A stretch of 64,000 bases of DNA from Kaiparowitsia implicata GSE-PSE-MK54-09C (GTDB lineage: Bacteria > Cyanobacteriota > Cyanobacteriia > Elainellales > Elainellaceae). The stretch lies in assembly GCA_019359435.1 (NCBI GenBank), contig JAHHHI010000074.1:1-64000 (forward strand). The letters run 5' to 3'. The position numbers and the translations under genes are program-made. Positions 36,423-45,099 of the stretch are shown here, piece by piece. Position 1 is the stretch's first letter. Each line of letters opens with the position of its first letter. The notes under the pieces are model-generated. The model had not been told where the DNA came from, searched no databases, and was given only the letters and a program-made list of their open reading frames with translations.

Positions 36423-37436
36423 AACTCTAGACTAAGGGGGGAACAAGGGAAACGTAACGCTGGTTACAGCTCTTGAAACACAATAAGGCAAGTCCATCCA
36501 ATGGACTCGTGAACAGTGGCACCCGGTAGAACTGACCACCACCACCACCCTCAAACTAGCCCCATTGCAACAATTGAGTGGGTTAAACCCCGTATTTTCA
36601 TGGGCCCCTGTCTAACAACGGTTCCATGAAACCATAAACGCTAATCAGGGCTTCAAGTGCTCTATCCGATGCAGCGACAAGCTGCTACGACGCCATCCTA
36701 GCTGAGAATAGTTGCATTTCTCTACTCCCTTGTCCTTATGATTTCTTTATAACTACGTGAAGCAACGTAGAATCTATCCGAGCTACGGGGATTTGACGGA
36801 CACAATCCCGTAAAACAGAAGAGACAAATTTCACAAACGTTTAGAAATATATAGGAAGGCGGGGCAGTGCCCACGCTTTCATGCCAGGGTTAAGCCCCCT
36901 CCCCAATCAATCCAAACGTGTTAATCGAGGCTCGGTAACGGTAGCAGCATTGCAGTGACTTGGCCCTTTAGCAATAAGGATTGATGGAGAGCAATTAAAC
37001 CGTGGCAGCAAGAATACAGCGGTATTGAATTTTGTCTTGATATTGGGGGCATCTGCAACAGAATAAACCTAAATCCATACCCTAGAGTGGTATTTTCGTG
37101 GGAATGTTATTTGAAATTGGTTACGGTTTCATCTGCGGTCAGAATCATTGAGTCCTGAGTGAATCGGTAGCCAGAATTGAGCACTGCAAGTTTGGGTCTG
37201 GACTGTTCGCCTAGCGGGCACCGCCACACTCTAGCTCTAGATTTTGATTGGCTTAGGCTGCCGATTCGGGTGCATCGGTTGATTTGAAGTATTGGCTCAG
37301 TATGAGTAAGCAAGTGGAATTAACGCTTGCAAAGGTTTATCGCGTGCTGGCTCAATGTAGTGCTGACTCAACGCAGCACAGAGGCACAGCAGCGGCTTGG
37401 ATGTCACCAGATTTTCTTTATTTCGGATATAGCGCA
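36423..37436. other. 1-kb divergent intergenic region
   Basis: About 1010 bases between the divergent DUF3038 and CNB-protein genes. I see no supported gene; frames at 37107-37313 and the upstream extension of the CNB frame lack ribosome-binding sites. Promoters for both neighbours must lie here. The region near 36720-36860 is AT-rich. Confidence 0.4.
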
Positions 37437-38015
37437 ATGAAAAAGGTTCTATTTCTATTGGGTGAGTTAACTGATCAAGATGTGGATTGGTTGGTTCAGG
37501 CGGGCAAAAAAGAGCAGGTTCCCGAAGGGAGTGTGTTGATTCACGAAGGGCAGCCTGTGGATACTGTGTATGTGTTGCTAGATGGGGCCTTGGTTGTGTC
37601 TATCTCAGCATTGCAAGGGCGGCAAATTGCTCGGTTATCGAGTGGAGACGTGGTCGGTGAGATGTCGTTTATTGACTCACGCCCGCCCTCAGCTACGGTG
37701 CAAACTTTAGAGCCCTCTACGGTGCTGGCTATTGAGCGATCGCACCTGTCTGAAAAGCTTCAGCAGGACGAAGGCTTTGGCTGCCGCTTTTATCGGGCGT
37801 TGGCAATCTTGCTGTCTCATCGGCTGCGCGGCACGGTCAAATCTCTGGGTGAGCCAGAGCAGTTGCCCTCGCCACCGCGCCCATCACCCGCTTCTATTCC
37901 GGCGGGTCAAACCACATCCCAAGGACTCCTCATCGTAGACGATAGTGCTGAAACGCTGGCTCTGGCACAACAGCGCTTTGAACGGCTGCTGAACCAGCTA
38001 GATGCCGTCTCGTGA
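37437..38015 (+). CDS. Cyclic-nucleotide-binding-fold protein without DNA-binding domain
   Basis: A 192-residue protein from the ATG at 37437; earlier in-frame starts at 37284 and 37401 are possible but poorly supported. Residues about 5-130 form a CNB domain (LTDQDVDWLVQAGKKEQVPE, then VYVLLDGALVVSI). The phosphate-binding cassette reads GEMSFIDSRPPSATVQ: the Glu is present, but the Arg that binds the cyclic phosphate is replaced by Pro. The C-terminus has a Pro-rich linker and a short helix, without a Crp-type HTH. It is therefore probably not a transcription factor and may not bind cAMP. It could be a CNB scaffold. Confidence 0.85.
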   Translation: MKKVLFLLGELTDQDVDWLVQAGKKEQVPEGSVLIHEGQPVDTVYVLLDGALVVSISALQGRQIARLSSGDVVGEMSFIDSRPPSATVQTLEPSTVLAIERSHLSEKLQQDEGFGCRFYRALAILLSHRLRGTVKSLGEPEQLPSPPRPSPASIPAGQTTSQGLLIVDDSAETLALAQQRFERLLNQLDAVS

Positions 38016-38052
38016 GCGATCGCCCCTAACCGCATCCACACTGCACCAAACA

Positions 38053-38100
38053 TAAGGGGAGGATAAAACGCTCATGTTGTGGCGTTTTATCCTCCCCTTA
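38053..38100. terminator. Perfect 19-bp hairpin after the CNB-protein gene
   Basis: The arms 38053-38071 and 38082-38100 pair perfectly around a 10-nt loop, 38 nt beyond the stop codon. No U-tract follows. The family 1 repeat copy follows at 38131. Confidence 0.75.
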
Positions 38101-38130
38101 CTCGATCAAAATGTCAGTCTAGATTCCCTA

Positions 38131-38183
38131 GGGGCTGTCATCAATTGACGGCTGTTGACCTAGCAATCAGCGGTTTCAGCCCC
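38131..38183 (-). repeat. Dispersed palindromic repeat, family 1, short inverted copy
   Basis: A 53-nt palindrome bounded by GGGGCTG and CAGCCCC. Its reverse complement has the same length as the right-hand palindrome of the copy ending at 40505 and matches it at about 40 of 53 positions, including AATTGATGA next to the terminal AGCCCC. It lies between the convergent CNB-protein and ccmK4 genes. Confidence 0.7.
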
Positions 38184-38252
38184 TGCCTGTTTTTTGGTCG
38201 AGCGTAGCAACGCTGATGCAGTAAGGATTTTAGCCAAAATTGATGATGTGCC

Positions 38253-38591
38253 CTACGCGCCGCGCAAAAACGCGCCATCTAGCGATTGATGAAACTGCTG
38301 CACATTTTCTCCAACCTCAATGGGCAGCACCACCTCCACATTTTCATGCGGACGCGGAATAATCACCCAGGTTTCCAACGTGCCGCCCGGCGTGTTTTGT
38401 GCCGCCTCAATGCCAGCATCCATCGCCGTTTTCACCTCAGACACATCGCCCCGAATCATAATTGTAAAGCGAGCGCTTCCGGCGCGGATATAGCCAACCA
38501 GCGTGACTCGACCCGCTTTCACCATGGCATCCGATGCTGCTAACACAGCCGGAAACCCTTTTGTCTCTAACGCTCCAACCGCAATTGGCAT
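38253..38591 (-). CDS. ccmK4: Carboxysome shell protein CcmK4
   Basis: A 112-residue single BMC-domain protein that forms hexagonal tiles of the beta-carboxysome facets. FPAVLAASDAMVKAGRVTLV and VGYIRAGSARFTIMIRGDVS, then AMDAGIEAA, identify the family. GYIRAGSARF and the C-terminal WVIIPRPHENVEVVLPIEV are like CcmK4 rather than CcmK2. The segment around KAGRVTLVGYIRAGSA lines the central pore. AGGAGAG before the ATG supports the start. It lies 197 nt downstream of ccmK3 on the same strand, the usual satellite pair away from the main ccm locus. CcmK3 and CcmK4 are known to form mixed hexamers. Confidence 0.95.
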   Translation of the reverse strand: MPIAVGALETKGFPAVLAASDAMVKAGRVTLVGYIRAGSARFTIMIRGDVSEVKTAMDAGIEAAQNTPGGTLETWVIIPRPHENVEVVLPIEVGENVQQFHQSLDGAFLRGA

Positions 38592-38787
38592 TGTTCTCTC
38601 CTAAATAGACCCCTGAGCAGGGGCGATGTTGATGACTCGTTTCGGCTCCATGCACTCTGTTGGCCAAATCTCTACCAAACCCATTCACCGTGGGCATGAG
38701 AGTGTTTAGAACAGGTCTGTTGCAGGAGGATAAGGCGCTACGACAGATGCCAGGCTTAGCTGGCATAGCAGCGTTGTCAAGCCCTGG

Positions 38788-39093
38788 TTACATAAATCGT
38801 TCTACCTCGGGCGTGTATTGAATCGGCAAAGTGGCTTCCAGGTTTTCAGGCGGATTTGGAATAATCCAGTAGTCTACCAGCTCTGCCCCAAACACCTTGC
38901 CGACCGCTTCAATGCCGGCTTCAACAGCAGGGCGAACTTCAGAGGTGCTGCCGCGCACCGCGACCAAAAACTCACCTCGTTCTGCTAGGCCAAAATAAAC
39001 CAGAGTCACTCGACCCGATTTCACCATTGCATCGGCAGCGGCTAGAACGCCAGGAAACCCTAAGGTTTGAATCACACCAACTGCTGCTGGCAT
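38788..39093 (-). CDS. ccmK3: Carboxysome shell protein CcmK3
   Basis: A 101-residue single BMC-domain protein. AVGVIQTLGFPGVLAAADAM, RVTLVYFGLAERGEFLVAVR and YWIIPNPPENLEATLPI fit CcmK3. In this type the pore loop is bulkier than in CcmK2 and CcmK4, and the protein is thought to work only in mixed hexamers with CcmK4. Its neighbour ccmK4 is directly downstream. I saw no other carboxysome gene in the window. Confidence 0.95.
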   Translation of the reverse strand: MPAAVGVIQTLGFPGVLAAADAMVKSGRVTLVYFGLAERGEFLVAVRGSTSEVRPAVEAGIEAVGKVFGAELVDYWIIPNPPENLEATLPIQYTPEVERFM

Positions 39094-39495
39094 ACCGTTA
39101 CTCTCCGATGGGCGCGTGTCGTTGGGTGGACAATGTCTTAAACCTGTGGGCGAGGATGGAACAAAGGCTTTGCGTCTGCTCTATCAATCCCAACAATAGC
39201 TTTGAAACACCGCCGTTGTTCTAAACAGGGCGATAAATGCACAACAATGATGAGAGAGAGGGGCGATCGCCGCATCTGCATCCTGTCTGGTGCACTACCG
39301 CATTGACATTATTCTATGGACAAGTGGGGAGATTCAGTGAATATAACTTTGCAAAGTGATTGAAAAGCAATGGTTATATGTGGTCGGCAGTCTTGGGATG
39401 ACATTCTTAATCTCGCGTTGCGACAATAGGCCACCTCATCTTGGAATATCTGGTGAAACCCATGCGGAACAAAGGCTCCATAGGTCGAGCGCTAT
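39094..39495. other. Gap upstream of ccmK3
   Basis: About 400 bases between divergent ccmK3 and the DUF1818 gene, ending at a family 2 repeat. It holds the ccmK3 promoter. No gene is supported. Confidence 0.4.
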
Positions 39496-39583
39496 TTAAC
39501 GTCAGTTCGGGTTAAGGGAGTTTTGGGGCACCGCGCGACGCGCACGACACATTGAGGGTTTGAGCTTATCCCGAACTCAGGTT
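39496..39583 (+). repeat. Dispersed repeat, family 2, shorter copy
   Basis: An 88-nt element bounded by a near-perfect 12-bp inverted repeat (GTTCGGGTTAAG and CTTATCCCGAAC). It ends 20 nt before the DUF1818 ATG, so it probably lies in that gene's leader or promoter. It matches the minus-strand copy at 34034-34147. Confidence 0.75.
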
Positions 39584-39603
39584 ATTTAGCAGGGTGTGCC
39601 GGA

Positions 39604-39969
39604 ATGACTCGACAGATCAAGCAGGGTGAAGGCTGGCGCATTGGCTGGGATGCTGCGGCTCTAGAATTTTGTGGCTTGGTGGGCGGTGAGGACTGGGCGC
39701 TGGAGCTGACCGATGCAGAAATGCGAGACTTTGAGCGGTTGGCGCTAGAACTGGCCGATACAATGCAGGCGATGACAGCTGAGCTAATGGCAGAGGAACA
39801 GATTTGCTGTGAAGTGGAGAGCGATCGCCTCTGGTTAGAAGCCGAGGGCTTTCCCCAGGCCTATGGGCTGCGGCTGCTGGTGCTGACGGGGCGTCGAGGC
39901 GAGGGGGCATGGGCAGCGGCAGCAGTGCCAGGGCTGATGCAGGCGCTACGAACCCTGACGCTGTTTTAG
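39604..39969 (+). CDS. DUF1818 protein
   Basis: A 121-residue protein matching the cyanobacterial DUF1818 family. Typical features are the opening IKQGEGWRIGWD, GEDWALELTDAEMRDFERL and the C-terminal GLMQALRTLTLF. It is small, slightly acidic and cytosolic, with no span. The gene is followed 48 nt later by the MIF-like tautomerase gene on the same strand, so the two may form an operon. The function of the family is not known to me. Confidence 0.85.
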   Translation: MTRQIKQGEGWRIGWDAAALEFCGLVGGEDWALELTDAEMRDFERLALELADTMQAMTAELMAEEQICCEVESDRLWLEAEGFPQAYGLRLLVLTGRRGEGAWAAAAVPGLMQALRTLTLF

Positions 39970-40017
39970 GCTCAAAATGCCTGGTATACAGTTTAGAAGT
40001 TGCAATGATTAAAGACT

Positions 40018-40371
40018 ATGCCGTTAATTTCTGTGCAGACCTCTGTAGCCCAGCCGGATGCCGATACCGTAAAGCACCTGCTGCAAGCCCTGTCTACGAG
40101 CTTGGCAACCCACGTGGGCAAACCTGAGTCCTATGTGATGACGGCGTTCAACGCTGATGTGCCCATGACCTTTGGCGGCACGTTTGACCCCGCCTGTTAT
40201 ATCGAAATTAAAAGTGTGGGGTCGTTTCAGCCGAGCCAAACCCAGGCCATGACTCAGGCCTTTTGCCAGATGGTGAGCAAGACGCTGGGTGTGCCGGGCG
40301 ATCGCACCTACATTGAATTTGCCGATGCCCAGGGGTATCTCTGGGGCTGGAACGGTCGCACCTTTGGCTGA
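40018..40371 (+). CDS. MIF/phenylpyruvate tautomerase family protein
   Basis: A 117-residue member of the MIF branch of the tautomerase superfamily. The Met is followed by the catalytic Pro (MPLISVQTS), which becomes the N-terminal base after Met removal. SYVMTAFNADVPMTFGGT and PCYIEIKSVG-like strand (ACYIEIKSVG) and YIEFADAQGYLWGWNGRTFG follow the family pattern. Length equals that of typical MIF proteins, which act as trimers. The natural substrate in cyanobacteria is unknown; phenylpyruvate-type keto-enol tautomerisation is the family activity. Its 3' end lies 5 nt from the family 1 repeat. Confidence 0.92.
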   Translation: MPLISVQTSVAQPDADTVKHLLQALSTSLATHVGKPESYVMTAFNADVPMTFGGTFDPACYIEIKSVGSFQPSQTQAMTQAFCQMVSKTLGVPGDRTYIEFADAQGYLWGWNGRTFG

Positions 40372-40375
40372 GGGC

Positions 40376-40505
40376 AGGGCGTGTCATCGATTCCAACCAA
40401 ACGCCTGATGCTATGAGCGTTGCCACGCCCGGCCCAAAAACCAGGCTAAGGGGCTGTGACTGTTGATTTCTGGGATATCAGCGGCTAATTGATGATAGCC
40501 CCTAG
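40376..40505. repeat. Dispersed palindromic repeat, family 1, copy B
   Basis: A 130-nt element homologous to the copy at 30421. The left palindrome is bounded by GGGCGTG and CACGCCC; the right by CTAAGGGGCT and AGCCCCTAG. It fills nearly the whole gap between the convergent tautomerase and ppk genes, ending 2 nt from the ppk stop codon. The terminal stem sequence differs from copy A but still pairs. Confidence 0.85.
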
Positions 40506-40507
40506 CA

Positions 40508-42688
40508 TTAATGCCCTGCGTGGACAGCTTCAACCGCTAACTGCATGAAGATATCCTGAGCACTGCGCTCATCCTCATCTTCATCGGGAACCCGCTGAGT
40601 ATAGCTGCCATCGGGCTGAAGCTCCCAGGCATGGCGATTGTCTTCGAGAAAGATATCGAGAATGTCTCGAAGAGCCTTCACCAGCGATGGCTCCTCAATG
40701 GGCGTGACCGCCTCGACGCGGCGATCGAGGTTGCGCGGCATCCAGTCGGCGCTGCCAATAAACACCTCAGCATTGCCATTGTTGCCAAAGTAAAAGATGC
40801 GCGAGTGCTCCAGATACCGTCCGATCACGCTGAGCACACGAATCGTGTCGCTGACCCCTGCCACACCAGGGCGTAAGCAGCACATGCCCCGCACAATCAG
40901 GTCAATTTCAACCCCTGCTTGCGAGGCTTCGTAAAGTGCCTGGATGATGGCAGCATCCACCAGAGAGTTCATCTTGGCAATGATGAGGCCGGGGTTCCCC
41001 TGGCGGGCATACTCAGTTTCGCGCCGAATCATCGCCATCATGCGATCGCGCAAATTAACCGGAGCCACTAGCAGCTTGCGATAGGAGTGCTGGCGAGAAT
41101 AACCTGTCAGATAGTTGAACAAATCCGTTAGGTCAGCCCCCAACTCTTCTCGGCAGCTTAATAGCCCGATGTCGGTATAAAGCCGAGCGGTCTTGGGGTT
41201 GTAGTTGCCTGTGCCAATGTGAACATAGCGGCGGATGCGATCGCCCTCTTGCCGCACCACCAACACAACCTTGGTATGAGTCTTTAGCCCCACCACTCCA
41301 TAGACCACATGCACGCCCACCTGCTCTAGCTTGCGGGCCCAGTTAATATTGTTCTCTTCGTCAAAACGGGCCTTCAGCTCTACCAAGACCGCAACCTGCT
41401 TACCATTTTCGGCAGCATCGATCAGCGATTGAATAATGGGTGAGTCGCCCGAAGTGCGATAGAGCGTCATCTTGATTGCCAGCACCTTAGAGTCATGCGC
41501 CGCTTGGGTGATAAACTGCTCCACTGACCCGGTGAACGATTCGTAAGGATGGTGCACCATCAGATCTGCCTCACGAATTGCGGCGAAGATCTTCATCGGG
41601 TTTACTTGGGGCAGTGATGGATCATCCATGGGCGATCGCAACCGAGGCGGAATCGTCGGCGTAAACGGCTGATCGCGATGCTGCGGCAGCGGAAACCCCG
41701 TCAGCGAAAATAAATCCTTCAGGTTGAGCAACCCTTCGACTTCATAGACATCGTTCTCCTCTACCTGCATTTCTTCCATCAGCGTTTGACGAATCGACTT
41801 AGGCATCGACGAGTGCATTTCTATCCGCACCACAGAGCCGCCAAACCGCCGCTTCCGCAGCTCTTGCTCAATCGCTAACAGCAGGTCATCGGCCTCTTCT
41901 TCCTCTAGCGCAATATCCGCATCGCGGGTCACGCGAAAGGGATGATAGTCCTGAATATTCATGCCAGGGAAGAGCGCTTCGAGATTGTGGGCAATCACCT
42001 GTTCTAGCGGCACTCCCGTCCACACCGTCCCGTTCTGATCCTGATGTTGCAGCTCCTTTGGAAACGCCACAAACCGAGGCAAACTGTTGGGCACCTTCAC
42101 CCGAGCAAACTTTTCGCTATTGGTTTGCGGATCTTTGACCAGCACCGCCAGGTTGAGACTAAGGTTCGAGATGTGGGGAAAGGGATGCGCGGGGTCGATG
42201 GCGAGGGGCGTGAGCACCGGAAAGATGCGCTGTTCAAAGTAGTCTCGCAAAAACAGTCGCTGTTCTTGATCTAAGTCGATGTAATTCAGCACATGAACGC
42301 CGTTGGAGGCCAGCAGGGGGCGCAGGGTTTTCTCGAAAAAGCGGTGTTGTTCCACAGCCATTGGGCGCAGGCGGCTGCTAATGTCGTCTAGCTGCTGACT
42401 CGGCGTGCGGCCATCGGGCGTAATGAGGCTGACATTGGCTTCAACCTGCTCTTTGATAATGGCAACCCGCACCATAAAAAACTCGTCCAGGTTGGCGCTA
42501 AAAATAGCTAAAAACTTGAGCCGCTCTAGCAGGGGTGTGCGAGAGTCAAAGGCTTCGTAGAGAACGCGATAGTTAAACTCTAGCCAACTCAGTTCGCGAT
42601 TGAAGTAATAGGCGGCATCGCTCAAATCCACCGAATCAGATGAATCAACTGAATCAATAGTGGGCTTTGATTGCTTTACTTCAGTCAT
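40508..42688 (-). CDS. ppk1: Polyphosphate kinase 1
   Basis: A 726-residue polyphosphate kinase that reversibly makes polyphosphate from ATP. The ATG at 42688 is chosen because the conserved start (AAYYFNRELSWLEFNYRVLYEA) follows soon after. FLAIFSANLDEFFMVRVA, HPYESFTGSVEQFITQAAHD, the His region VVYGVVGLKTHTKVVLVVRQ and RYVHIGTGNYNPKTARLYTD match Ppk1; the His in KTHTK is the expected phospho-acceptor. IFYFGNNGNAEVFIGSADWM near the C-terminus carries the second conserved site. Length is normal. No ppx gene is adjacent. The gene ends at the family 1 repeat. Confidence 0.96.
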   Translation of the reverse strand: MTEVKQSKPTIDSVDSSDSVDLSDAAYYFNRELSWLEFNYRVLYEAFDSRTPLLERLKFLAIFSANLDEFFMVRVAIIKEQVEANVSLITPDGRTPSQQLDDISSRLRPMAVEQHRFFEKTLRPLLASNGVHVLNYIDLDQEQRLFLRDYFEQRIFPVLTPLAIDPAHPFPHISNLSLNLAVLVKDPQTNSEKFARVKVPNSLPRFVAFPKELQHQDQNGTVWTGVPLEQVIAHNLEALFPGMNIQDYHPFRVTRDADIALEEEEADDLLLAIEQELRKRRFGGSVVRIEMHSSMPKSIRQTLMEEMQVEENDVYEVEGLLNLKDLFSLTGFPLPQHRDQPFTPTIPPRLRSPMDDPSLPQVNPMKIFAAIREADLMVHHPYESFTGSVEQFITQAAHDSKVLAIKMTLYRTSGDSPIIQSLIDAAENGKQVAVLVELKARFDEENNINWARKLEQVGVHVVYGVVGLKTHTKVVLVVRQEGDRIRRYVHIGTGNYNPKTARLYTDIGLLSCREELGADLTDLFNYLTGYSRQHSYRKLLVAPVNLRDRMMAMIRRETEYARQGNPGLIIAKMNSLVDAAIIQALYEASQAGVEIDLIVRGMCCLRPGVAGVSDTIRVLSVIGRYLEHSRIFYFGNNGNAEVFIGSADWMPRNLDRRVEAVTPIEEPSLVKALRDILDIFLEDNRHAWELQPDGSYTQRVPDEDEDERSAQDIFMQLAVEAVHAGH

Positions 42689-42799
42689 GGGGTTGCCTGG
42701 GTAGTGAGTGTTTTTGATTGTCCCAAAGGATTTTGCAAAGGGAAGGTATTCTAAGCGACATCGCCGCACGTAAGAATTCTGGAAGAGCCTGTAGCTAGC

Positions 42800-43015
42800 T
42801 TACTGAGACGATGGACGGGGCAGTGGATCTATGCAGCGCAGGCTGACATCTGTGCGTCTCACCTGCACGTCTCGCCCAGAACTGAATCGGAAAACGGCCA
42901 AGAGAGAATTATTGAGATGCACGCGAGTGGATTGATTGTTACCGATCCCCAATGGCAAGAGATAAGGCACACTAAAGAATAGCGCGTTGGGCTGGCTCTG
43001 CCCACTTATAGCCAT
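42800..43015 (-). CDS. Short hypothetical protein (weak)
   Basis: A 71-residue minus-strand frame upstream of ppk. It opens with ATG and contains PYLLPLGIGNNQSTRVHLNN and FRFSSGRDVQVRRTDVSLRC, which read like the strands of a small domain rather than random sequence. No ribosome-binding site or family is visible. It may be a real gene, the 3' remnant of one, or chance. Confidence 0.35.
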   Translation of the reverse strand: MAISGQSQPNALFFSVPYLLPLGIGNNQSTRVHLNNSLLAVFRFSSGRDVQVRRTDVSLRCIDPLPRPSSQ

Positions 43016-43245
43016 GGGCTCGGGACAGAGCGTGAGTCATGCCGTGTCTATTCTCATTATGGCGATCGCCATCTCGATACCATCTTGCCTGGGTGCACCC
43101 TGTGGGGGCGCAGTTTAATGTATGGATAGGTGGGGTGTAGAAGCATGGCTATGGCGGCGCACCCTCGTCTTTGGTTGCTCTAACGCTCTCTCATTGAGCA
43201 GCCTGATTCCGGTTTACGTTTGTTTAGCAGTGTTTGCAAAAGCTC

Positions 43246-44067
43246 ATGGTTTGGTTTTTAAAGCGGTCGTTTCGGAAACAAATTGCGCGCATTGAAATTA
43301 CAGGGGCGATCGCCGGTGCCACGCGAACTCGCGTGCTCGAAGCATTAAAGACAGTTGAGGATCGAAAATTTCCGGCTCTGCTGCTGCGAATCGACAGCCC
43401 AGGTGGCACCGTGGGCGACTCTCAAGAAATTTATGCAGCACTGAAGCGACTGCAAGAAAAAATCAAAATTGTGGCGAGCTTTGGCAACATCTCTGCGTCT
43501 GGCGGTGTATACATCGGCATGGGTGCGCCGCACATTATGGCAAATCCAGGCACAGTGACCGGCAGCATTGGTGTGATTTTGCGGGGCAATAATCTAGAAC
43601 GCTTGCTGGATAAGGTTGGTGTGTCCTTTAAGGTCATCAAGTCTGGCCCTTATAAAGATATTCTTGCCTTTGATCGAGAGCTGACCGATCCCGAGCAATC
43701 GATTCTGCAAGAGCTGATCGACACGAGCTATAACCAGTTTGTGAACACGGTTGCAGAAGGGCGCAACCTAGCAGTAGACACGGTTAAAGGGTTTGCCGAT
43801 GGGCGCATTTTTACTGGACAGCAAGCATTAGAACTAGGGGTGGTCGATCGCCTCGGCACTGAGGAAGACGCCCGCCGATGGGCTGCAGAACTCGCAGGGC
43901 TTGATCCTGAGAAAACCCCGTGTTTCACGCTAGAAGAAAAGAAACCGTTGCTTAGCCGCCTTAACCCGTTCGGCGGAAGTTTAACGGGACGGATCTCCGC
44001 TTCGGCGCAGTGGCTCGATTTTGAACTCTCTACGAGTGGGTTGCCGCTGTGGATGTATCGTCCGTAG
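43246..44067 (+). CDS. sppA: Signal peptide peptidase SppA (36-kDa type)
   Basis: A 273-residue serine protease of the short SppA class, which degrades leftover signal peptides at the membrane. The ATG at 43246 is preferred to a TTG 12 nt upstream. LLLRIDSPGGTVGDSQEIY, nucleophile Ser85 in NISASGGVYIGMG and general-base Lys137 in SGPYKDIL are present. FADGRIFTGQQALELGVVDR is the conserved C-terminal motif. The N-terminus is short and basic, without a strong membrane anchor. Family members assemble as octamers. Confidence 0.94.
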   Translation: MVWFLKRSFRKQIARIEITGAIAGATRTRVLEALKTVEDRKFPALLLRIDSPGGTVGDSQEIYAALKRLQEKIKIVASFGNISASGGVYIGMGAPHIMANPGTVTGSIGVILRGNNLERLLDKVGVSFKVIKSGPYKDILAFDRELTDPEQSILQELIDTSYNQFVNTVAEGRNLAVDTVKGFADGRIFTGQQALELGVVDRLGTEEDARRWAAELAGLDPEKTPCFTLEEKKPLLSRLNPFGGSLTGRISASAQWLDFELSTSGLPLWMYRP

Positions 44068-44368
44068 GATGCGAGGCGATAGAACTGGATTGGGCGATCG
44101 CCCTACCTAGATCCATAAGAATCTTATAAAGCAGCAAAAAATCAACACTATTGCCAGATTTCAAGGCATTTAGGGCATGCTGAACAGTGAGCTGTGCCTA
44201 TAGGCGGACTGACCCAAGCCCCGCAGGTGCGATCGTAATAAATGCAAGCCGGTAGGTGCGATTGGCCAAGAGATCCGCTACAAAGAGAAGCCTGTAGGCC
44301 CCTTCTGCAAAACCAAGCGTTTAACATTGCTGTATAAGTGAGAGAGCGCTGGCGTGGCAGCTTTAGTC
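44068..44368. other. Gap upstream of the chorismate mutase gene
   Basis: About 300 bases without a gene. Two copies of a short motif (GTAGGTGCGAT, GCAGGTGCGATCG) occur at 44224-44260. No terminator hairpin is clear. Confidence 0.4.
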
Positions 44369-44824
44369 ATGCAGCAACCGCAGCATTTAGACCACTACAT
44401 CTTCGCAACCGAGGAGGAAAGCTACGTGGGTTGGCGAGTTCAAGCAATTCGAGGAGCGGTTACCGTTCCTGAAAATTCTAAAGAGGCGATTCGGGATGCA
44501 GTGACAGAACTGCTGGATGAACTGGAGCGTCGAAATCGGTTTAACCCCGATGATATTGTGAGCGTGATGTTTTCAGTCACCCAAGATTTAGATGCAATTT
44601 TTCCTGCGGCGATCGCCCGCCAGCGACCCCATTGGGGGGATGTGCCGTTTCTTGATGTGCAGCATATGTATGTCGCCGGAAGTCTGGAGCGATGCATCCG
44701 AATTTTGATTCAGATCAATGCATCAACACCTGTGGAGTTTAATCATGCCTATCTACGTGAAGCTCAGGTGCTGCGCCCTGACTTATGTGTAGAAGAGATG
44801 GAAACGGTGTCGCTACAATCCTGA
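44369..44824 (+). CDS. aroH: Chorismate mutase, AroH class
   Basis: A 151-residue monofunctional chorismate mutase that converts chorismate to prephenate for Phe and Tyr synthesis. GWRVQAIRGAVTVPENSKEA contains the active-site Arg, and EERR-like helix then SVMFSVTQDLDAIFPAAIAR follows, with the second Arg in AIARQRPHWGDVPFLDVQHM. The C-terminal YLREAQVLRPDL is typical. The ATG at 44369 is chosen; a GTG at 44354 is an alternative. The AroH fold is trimeric. No regulatory ACT domain is fused. Confidence 0.94.
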   Translation: MQQPQHLDHYIFATEEESYVGWRVQAIRGAVTVPENSKEAIRDAVTELLDELERRNRFNPDDIVSVMFSVTQDLDAIFPAAIARQRPHWGDVPFLDVQHMYVAGSLERCIRILIQINASTPVEFNHAYLREAQVLRPDLCVEEMETVSLQS

Positions 44825-45030
44825 CTGTCACCTGCTGCGCGCCCTCTAGACCTTTTGTTGAGATGGATAGTGAGATGGATGAGTAGGGTGGGAACTGTGG
44901 GATAGCAAGGTTCGCCACAATCTATCGTCCTGAATCTTCTTTTTGTTGCAGCCGCTAAAATTTACTAAGTTCGGACATTCTCTTCGTCTTGTGTGAGATT
45001 TGCTTCACAAATCTAGCCGAGCCACTACGT

Positions 45031-45083
45031 TAAGAATTCTGTAGGGTAGATTGATGGCAGCCATCCACTCTACAGAGTTCTTA
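45031..45083. other. Imperfect palindrome in the leader of the YdcF-like gene
   Basis: The arms 45031-45044 and 45070-45083 pair with one mismatch; the interior can form GATGG/CCATC around CAG. It ends 16 nt before the ATG at 45100. It could be a leader structure of that gene or a terminator of the chorismate mutase gene, whose stop is 205 nt upstream. Confidence 0.5.
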
Positions 45084-45099
45084 CAGGCAGTTCCTCGTC

